In this document: positions 58,300-64,000 of the stretch, piece by piece | How positions within the stretch are numbered: the first letter of the stretch is position 1 | How the letters are laid out: every line of letters starts with the position of its first letter | Origin: Symsagittifera roscoffensis | Lineage: Eukaryota > Xenacoelomorpha > Acoela > Convolutidae | Assembly: GCF_963678635.1 (NCBI RefSeq) | Contig: NC_087062.1 | Span: forward strand, 59,536,129-59,600,128 | DNA: 64,000 nt | Reading direction: 5' to 3' | Translations under genes and position numbers: made by a program | The notes under the pieces: model-generated | Database searches by the model: none | The model's input: only the letters and a program-made list of their open reading frames with translations | Told to the model about the DNA's origin: nothing

Positions 58300-58905
58300 C
58301 TCAAGTCTTGTGTTGGGACCCTTCGCTGTAGTTTTGGGATACTTTACTAAAGGGTTTTGAGCCTTCAGTAAAGTTTTGGGACCCTTCGCCAAAGTGTTGG
58401 GACCCTTCGCTAAAGTGGTGAGACTCTCCGCTGAGGCGTTGGGACCCTTCGCTGAAGTGTTGGGACCCTTCGCTAAAGTGGTGGGACTCTCCGCTGAGGT
58501 GTTGGGATCCTTCGCTGAAGTGTTGGGACCCTTCGCCGAAGTGTTGGGAAACTTCGCCGAAGTGTTGGGACCTTCGCCAAAGTCTTGGTACCCTTCGCTA
58601 AAGTGTTGGGACCCTTCGCTTAAGTGTTGGGACCCTTCGACAAAGTGTTATGACCCTTCGCCGAAAATTTGGGACCCTTCGCAAAAATCTTGGAACCCAT
58701 CGCCAAAGTCTTGGTACTCATCGCATAGTCTTGGGACCCTTCGCTGAAGTCTTGGGACCCTTCCCTAAAGTGTTGGGACCCTTCGCTAAAGTGTTGGGAC
58801 CCTTCGCCAAAGTGTTGGGACTCATCGCAAAGTCTTGGACCCTTCGCTGAAGTCTTGGGACCCTTCACTAAAGTGTTGGGACCCTTCGCCAAAGTCTTGG
58901 GCCAA
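58300..58905. repeat. 21-bp minisatellite array in gag (array 1)
   Basis: About 28 units with core TTGGGACCCTTCGC followed by CAAAGTG or TGAAGTG variants. It is open in frame on the minus strand (7-residue GEGSQHF / AKGPNTL repeats) and also on the plus strand (GPFAKVL repeats). It runs in frame from gag N-terminal sequence at 59127-58906. Confidence 0.9.
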
Positions 58906-61308
58906 GGTTGCCAAAGTCGCTCCTTTGTCTTGGTTACCCGATGTTCCCAGTGTGGCTTGCTCCTTGTCCTGTTTAGTTCCCGTTGTTATCGCGGAATCCG
59001 TACCAAAATTTTTGCTTTTTTCAGTCCCAGCTGTCACTTCCTCTTTTTCTCTCGTTTTCATTCCGACCATCGCCGCAAATCTCTCTGTGAACGATGTTTT
59101 CTTGGTTTGTGAATCGTCTTCTACCATAGGCTTCAGTGTACCTGCTGTCTATCCTGACTGATTTACCCCCGCCTCTCTTGAGTATTGCCCTGAGTGCTCT
59201 AGAAGTGGTTTGTGGGCTCATGGTGCGTAAGTATTCCGCATATACATCAATTTGCAATAATGTTTGATCACTTGGTTCACTCAGGTTCCTCGTTACTTCA
59301 TGACCACCCACCGTGATTATGGATATAATCCTCGCCCCAATCTTTGTGATACCAAATGTTGCTCAATCTCTTTGGTCGCTAAGTCTTGCTTCAGTTTGTT
59401 TATATCCTCTGCAGCTGCTTTCTCATAATTTCTCTCGAGTGAACTCCTTGTCTCGGATCCCTCAGCATCTCTGACTTGTGTCACGGCCTTTACCGTCTTT
59501 GTTGATAATTCACCACTCGTCGCCTCTTTGTTCTGCAGGTCACTCTCAGCTTGTCTATTCCTGGTGTTTTGCACTGCAACTAATGCCAATTTGTGTTTTG
59601 GGTGACTCTGATTTTTCACTGCTTCCCAAAACAGGGGACAATCTATCCTAAAGTGGCCCTCTTGATTGCAGAAAAAAACACCTCGCGCCTATTTTGATTA
59701 TCGAGCCACTGTATAACTCGTGCTCTTCCATCTGACTCATGTCTTCTTCGTCATTCGTCACACCGTCTTCTTCGTTCCCAAACTTTTCATACCTTGTTTG
59801 AATGTGGTGTAACCCGCTACATGGTGATCCGCCGAGCCACAATTCGCATACGACCTCCGTTTGTCCATGTCATCTCTAGGCTTGTACCATGTTGACCTTT
59901 GTCGTTGGCCTCCCCCCTGCATGTTTTTTTTTATTTCCGAAAACGAGTACCTCTTTGGTTTCATTAGCATATAGTCTCTAGGCTTCTGTCTCATCTCCTC
60001 CGGTGTTGGCGCATTATCTTTCGATCACCAACATCGGTCACAAGTCGTCACTCTTCACCCCGTCAATAAACTTTGAAGCGATGCTAAAGTTTCTTCTGTT
60101 AGTCGATTCCTCTGGATCGCTCCTTCTTCTCAAGCTCTCAAGATCATCCAGAAATCGGTCAATCGATTCGTTGTCTCTTTGTCTTCTTTTTTCAAATCTC
60201 ATCATTGCCTGATGTCCCTTCATACCTGATCCAAATTGATTCAGCAGTACTTCAAAGATTTTTTCTGCGGTATCACGCTCCTCCTCCTTCTTGGCTACCA
60301 CGCATTTTAGTGCAGTGCACTCTAGATTGCTTAATATTGCGGTGCAGGCCCGGCTCCCATCATTACGGTTGTCTAGCTCTAGACGTGGTCTCATTGCCTC
60401 CACCCAGGAATCAATGCAACCATCTGAAACGTCTTTGAATTCCTTCGATTTCTTGGCAACTTGTCATTCACGGTGTCATAGCGTTTCTTCATCTCTTCCA
60501 TATCTTACTTGATATGTTTCTCTCGCTCCCCATCTGTTGTATTCACTTTGTCCGCCATCTGTTGTAGCCTCTCTTCAGTGGAACTCGCCAGGACAAAGTA
60601 GTTATCTAGGTATTCACTCTTGTTATGTCGCAATTCCTTCTTTTCCTGGCAATCCTCCTCGCCGCACTTTAGCTTTTTGTCTATCTGTTCCAACTTTGCC
60701 ATCAAGTCAGCCAGATCAGCTGAAGGTGCTCTTGACTTTGTCGCCCGATTTTCTTGGTTACCCGTTGTTTCCGGTGTGACTTGCTCTTTGTCCTGGTTAG
60801 CTTCCGTCGTTATCGTGGAGACCGTACCAAAAGTTTTGCTTTTTTCGGTCGCTGCTACCACTTCTTCTTTTTCTCTGGGTTTCATTCCGAACATCGCCGC
60901 AAAACTCTCTGTGAACCATGTTCTCTTAGTTTTTGAATCGTCCTTTATCGTTTCCGGTGTGTTGTTAGTGATCTCATCTTCATTGCCTATCGGTGAGAAC
61001 TCAATTGTCTTCGTTCCTTGTTCTTCTACATTCGGTATAGGTGTTGATTCCGTCGTATTTTGCCTCGCTCACTTTATGCTTTGATCTGGCGTCTCGATGT
61101 CACTCTCCTTAATCGGTACTTTCGATTCTTCCGGTATTTTCTCTTCGGTCTTCTGCTCCTTGTTGCTTCTTGTGTTGACCATATTCACTCAAATATTTCT
61201 TCTCGTTACCCTCGGGTTTGTTGATGTTAGCTTCCGCAGCGATGAGGATTGATTTGGTTTAAACCCTACTTCTTTCCTTTCAATTAGCGAAACTCTCGTT
61301 TTCTTCAT
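58906..61308 (-). pseudogene. gag unit C (N-terminus to post-zinc region)
   Basis: Start codon at 61308. 60894-60505 N-terminus/coiled coil. 60403-60038 capsid-like. 59994-59758 has a basic stretch and a first zinc knuckle in which two Cys are Tyr (YANCGSADHHVAGY). 59755-59590 has a second knuckle, CFFCNQEGHFRIDC, out of frame by one base at a run of seven T. 59619-59317 is a Lys/Glu helix. 59311-59150 reads VTRNLSEPSDQTLLQIDVYA, the segment before the protease. It then jumps to an N-terminal segment (59127) that runs into the minisatellite. Confidence 0.6.
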
Positions 61309-61454
61309 GATTTTTATACACAGTTCTCTTTTATCTACAATCCTATTCTGTACAAATTTCTACTGTAAAAATTAATCAAAATACATGAAAAAATCCCTAA
61401 ATTGTTCTTAAAAAATGGTCAAAACTGTTACGCTAGTAATTTAGAAACCTCGAA

Positions 61455-62346
61455 ACTTGTGTTGGGACCCTTTGCTGTAGTGTTGGGATACTTTACTAAA
61501 GGGTTTTGAGCCTTCAGTTAAGTTTTGGGACCATTCGCCAAAGTGTTGGGACCCTTCGCCGAAGTTTCTGCTTGGTCCTTGCTCATTGTTTTCATTCTCG
61601 TCTCTAGTTTTCACAACTTGTCATTCACGGTATCATAGCGTTTCTTCATCTCTTTCATATCTTTCTTGATATGTTTCTCTCGCTCCCCATCTGTTGTATT
61701 CACTTTGTCCGCCATTTGTTGTAGCCTCTCTTCAGTGGAACTCGCCAGGACAAAGTAGTTATCTAGGTATTCACTCTTGTTATGTCGCAATTCCTTCTTT
61801 TCCTGGAGATCCTCCTCGCCGCACTTTATCTTTTTTTTGTCTATCTGTTCCAACTTTGTCATCAAATTAGCCAGATCAACTGAAGGTGCTCTTGACTTTG
61901 TCGCCCAATTTTCTTGGTTACCCGCTGTTTCCGGTGTGACTTGCTCTTTGTCCTGGTTAGTTTCCGTCGTTTTTTCATTCCCTGCTGTCACTTCCTCTTT
62001 TTATCTCGTTTTCATTCCGAGCATCGCCGCAAACCTCTCCGTGAACGATGTTCTCTTAGTTTGTGAATCCCCCTTTATCGTTTCCGGTGTGTTGTTAGTG
62101 ATCTCATCTTCATTGCCTATTGGTGAGAACTCAATTGTCTTCGTTCCTTGTTCTTCTACATTCGGTATAGGTGTTGATTCCGTCGTATTTCTGCTCCTTG
62201 TTGCTTCTTGTGTTGACCATATTCACTCAAATATTTCTTCTCGTTACCCTCGGGTTTGTTGATGTTAGCTTCCGCAGCGATGAGGATTGATTTGGTTTGA
62301 ATCCTATTTATTTCCTTTCAATTAGCGAAACTCTTGTTTTCTTCAT
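61455..62346 (-). pseudogene. gag unit B (N-terminus and coiled coil only)
   Basis: Start codon at 62346. 61991-61611 repeats NQDKEQVTPETAGNQENWAT and the coiled coil, ending in a short AKGPNT-type repeat near 61560. No capsid-like part. Confidence 0.55.
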
Positions 62347-62499
62347 GATTTTTATACACAGTTTTCTTTTATCTACAATCCTATTATGTACAAATTCCTA
62401 CTGTAAAAATTAATCAAAAATACATGAAAAAATCCCTAAATTGTTCTTAAAAACTGGTCAAAAATGTCGCGCTAGTAATTTAGAAACCTCAAGTCTTGT

Positions 62500-63090
62500 G
62501 TTGCGACCCTTCGCTGTAGTGTTGGGATACTTTACTAAAGGGTTTTGAGCCTTCAGTAAAGTTTTGGGACCCTTCGCCAAAGTGTTGGGACCCTTCGCTA
62601 AAGTGTTGAGATTCTCCGCTGAGGCGTTGGGACCCTTCGCTGAAGTGTTGGGACCCTTCGCTAAAGTGGTGGGACTCTCCGCTGAGGTGTTGGGATCCTT
62701 CGCTGAAGTGTTGGGACCCTTCGCCGAAGTGTTGGGAAACTTCGCCGAAGTGTTGGGACCTTCGCCAAAGTCTTGGTACCCTTCGCTAAAGTGTTGGGAC
62801 CCTTCGCTTAAGTGTTGGGACCCTTCGACAAAGTGTTATGACCCTTCGCCGAAAAGTTGGGACCCTTCGCAAAAATCTTGGAACCCATCGCCAAAGTCTT
62901 GGTACTCATCGCATAGTCTTGGGACCCTTCGCTGAAGTCTTGGGACCCTTCCCTAAAGTGTTGGGACCCTTCGCTAAAGTGTTGGGACCCTTCGCCAAAG
63001 TGTTGGGACTCATCGCAAAGTCTTGGACCCTTCGCTGAAGTCTTGGGACCCTTCACTAAAGTGTTGGGACCCTTCGCCAAAGTCTTGGGA
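62500..63090. repeat. 21-bp minisatellite array in gag (array 2)
   Basis: It has almost the same order of variant units as array 1, including a ctccgctgaggtg unit, a gggaaacttcgcc unit and a shortened ggaccttcgcc unit. The two arrays are therefore copies of one array, with flanks 57990-59130 and 62170-63300. Confidence 0.9.
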
Positions 63091-63673
63091 CCAAGGTTGC
63101 CAAAGTCGCTCCTTTGTCTTGGTTACCCGATGTTCCCAGTGTGACTTGCTCCTTATCATGTTTAGTTCCCGTTGTTATCGCGGAATCCGTACCAAAATTT
63201 TTGCTTTTTTCAGTCCCAGCTGTCACTTCCTCTTTTTCTCTCGTTTTCATTCCGACCATCGCCGCAAATCTCTCTGTGAACGATGTTCTCTTGGTTTGTG
63301 AATCATCTTCTATCGATTCCGGTGCGCTGTTAGTGATCTCGTCTCCATTGCCTATTAGTGAGAACTCTTTCGTCTTCGTTCCTTGTTCTTCTACGTTTGG
63401 CATAGGTGTTGATTCTGTCGTTTTTTGCTCCGCTCCATCTATGCTATGATCTGGCGTCTCGAGATCAATTTCGTTGACCAGTAATTTTGGTTCTTCCGGT
63501 AATTTCTCTTTGGTCTTCTGTTCCTTGGTGCTCCTTGTGTTGACCATATTCACTGAAATCATTTTCCTCATTACTCTCGGGTTTGTTGGTGTTAATTTCC
63601 GCTGCGTTGAGGATTGGTTTTGCTTAAGTCCTATCACTTTCCTCTCTGTTAGCGACACTCTCGTTTTCTTCAT
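63091..63673 (-). pseudogene. gag unit A (N-terminus)
   Basis: Start codon at 63673 (MKKTRVSLTERKVIGLKQNQ). 205 codons run in frame to the minisatellite at 63090. It is the longest intact N-terminus: polar, with NMVNTRSTKEQK, NEIDLETPDHSID and AAMVGMKTREKEEV. A further unit seems to begin beyond 63905, where N-terminal gag sequence recurs. Confidence 0.6.
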
Positions 63674-64000
63674 GATTTTTGTATACTATTTTTTTATGTA
63701 CAATTCTACTAGGTACAAGTCCCTACTGTAAAATTTAAAAGAAAAAACCCCTGAAATGATTTTAAAACTAGTCGTAGTAGTCGCACCAGGAATTTTAGAA
63801 ACCTTAAGTCAAGTTTCTTGTCCCTTCTCCGAAGTGTTGGGGCCCTTAGTTCAAGTATTTGGACCCTTAGCTCTAGTGTTGGGACCCTTCGCCTAAGTGT
63901 GACTTGCTCCTTATCCTGTTAGTTTCCGTTGTTATCCTCATTACTCTCGGGTTTGTTGGTGTTAGCTTCCGATGCGTTGAGGATTGGTTTTGCTTACGTC
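63674..64000 (-). other. gag leader and start of a further gag repeat unit
   Basis: The leader (CCCTACTGTAAAATT, found upstream of all five gag starts), a degenerate minisatellite at 63830-63897, then gag N-terminal sequence (GTGACTTGCTCCTTATCCTG) again to the window edge. The array of gag units continues outside. Confidence 0.55.

Larger units (their letters stand above)
40380..64000 (-). mobile_element. Giant Ty3/gypsy-like retroelement, degenerate, partial
   Basis: All coding traces lie on the minus strand, in the order gag (reiterated), protease, [RT/RNase H missing], acidic spacer, integrase, macro-like module, 0.8-kb gap, and a second coding region of about 8 kb with an SGNH-like domain. 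Base composition is clearly less AT-rich than the flanks. Ty3/gypsy assignment rests on the integrase, placed after the protease and the deleted RT, and on gag and protease type. No LTRs were found, so element borders are open, and two elements placed head to tail cannot be excluded. Confidence 0.65.

Noticed and set aside
58376-58747. Plus-strand ORF of GPFAKVL heptads as a repeat protein gene
   Set aside because: It is the antisense of the 21-bp gag minisatellite; the minus strand is continuous with gag.
40380-64000. A host gene cluster or an endogenous virus with env
   Set aside because: gag, protease and integrase on the same strand define a retroelement, and I found no signal peptide, fusion peptide or membrane anchor to support an env protein.
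1-64000. CRISPR array, prokaryotic operons or riboswitches
   Set aside because: The sequence is eukaryotic with spliced genes; the tandem arrays are minisatellites without spacers.

Overview
The window is nuclear DNA of an invertebrate metazoan. The evidence is GT-AG introns, a CLK/LAMMER-type protein kinase gene with a long intron, the 3' end of an EF-hand gene, AT-rich intergenic DNA, and an animal-type mix of BEL/Pao and Ty3/gypsy LTR elements, RTE-like and CR1/Jockey-like LINEs, hAT DNA transposons and a viral/Polinton-style DNA polymerase relic. I cannot place the phylum from sequence alone.

Layout. (1) 1-2.4 kb: last two exons of a calmodulin/myosin-light-chain-like EF-hand gene (+), with a truncated small hAT-type repeat in the last intron. 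(2) 3.5-16.8 kb: a rearranged BEL/Pao cluster (-). The first copy runs LTR-like repeat, an SGNH/GDSL-hydrolase-like ORF in the env position, pol, gag, LTR-like repeat. It is followed by two truncated gag/protease copies, a third LTR-like repeat and an 810-bp near-identical duplication. (3) 16.8-21 kb: AT-rich DNA without recognisable genes. (4) 20,985-34,711 (-): a complete seven-exon CLK kinase gene (608 aa). Its 9.6-kb first coding intron holds an apparently intact hAT transposon, a DNA polymerase B relic, an old LINE, and an RTE-like LINE nested inside that old LINE. Another intron holds a 1.27-kb nonautonomous hAT element. (5) 35.1-35.5 kb: a small gypsy-like remnant. (6) 36.1-39.65 kb: a two-ORF CR1/Jockey-group LINE (+) whose ORF1 protein has a PHD finger, ending in (TTC)n. 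(7) 40.4-64 kb: a giant, degenerate Ty3/gypsy-like retroelement (-), at least 23 kb, running off the right edge.

The giant element, read 5'->3' on the minus strand, has: reiterated gag segments (five start codons, three capsid-like copies, 21-bp minisatellite arrays continuous with gag), protease, an apparent deletion of RT/RNase H, an acidic spacer with a 552-bp tandem duplication, integrase, a macro-domain-like module, about 0.8 kb without an ORF, then an 8-kb second coding region. That region carries coiled coil, an SGNH-hydrolase-like domain and a long unrecognised remainder. All of it has frameshifts, so this copy is dead.

The most interesting signals are accessory enzyme modules in retroelements: SGNH-like domains downstream of pol in two unrelated LTR superfamilies (BEL/Pao and Ty3/gypsy), and a macro (ADP-ribose-binding) fold directly after the gypsy integrase. 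These are motif-based inferences that need profile searches. The hAT element with a perfect 8-bp target-site duplication, intact catalytic residues and palindromic subterminal repeats is the best candidate for recent activity.
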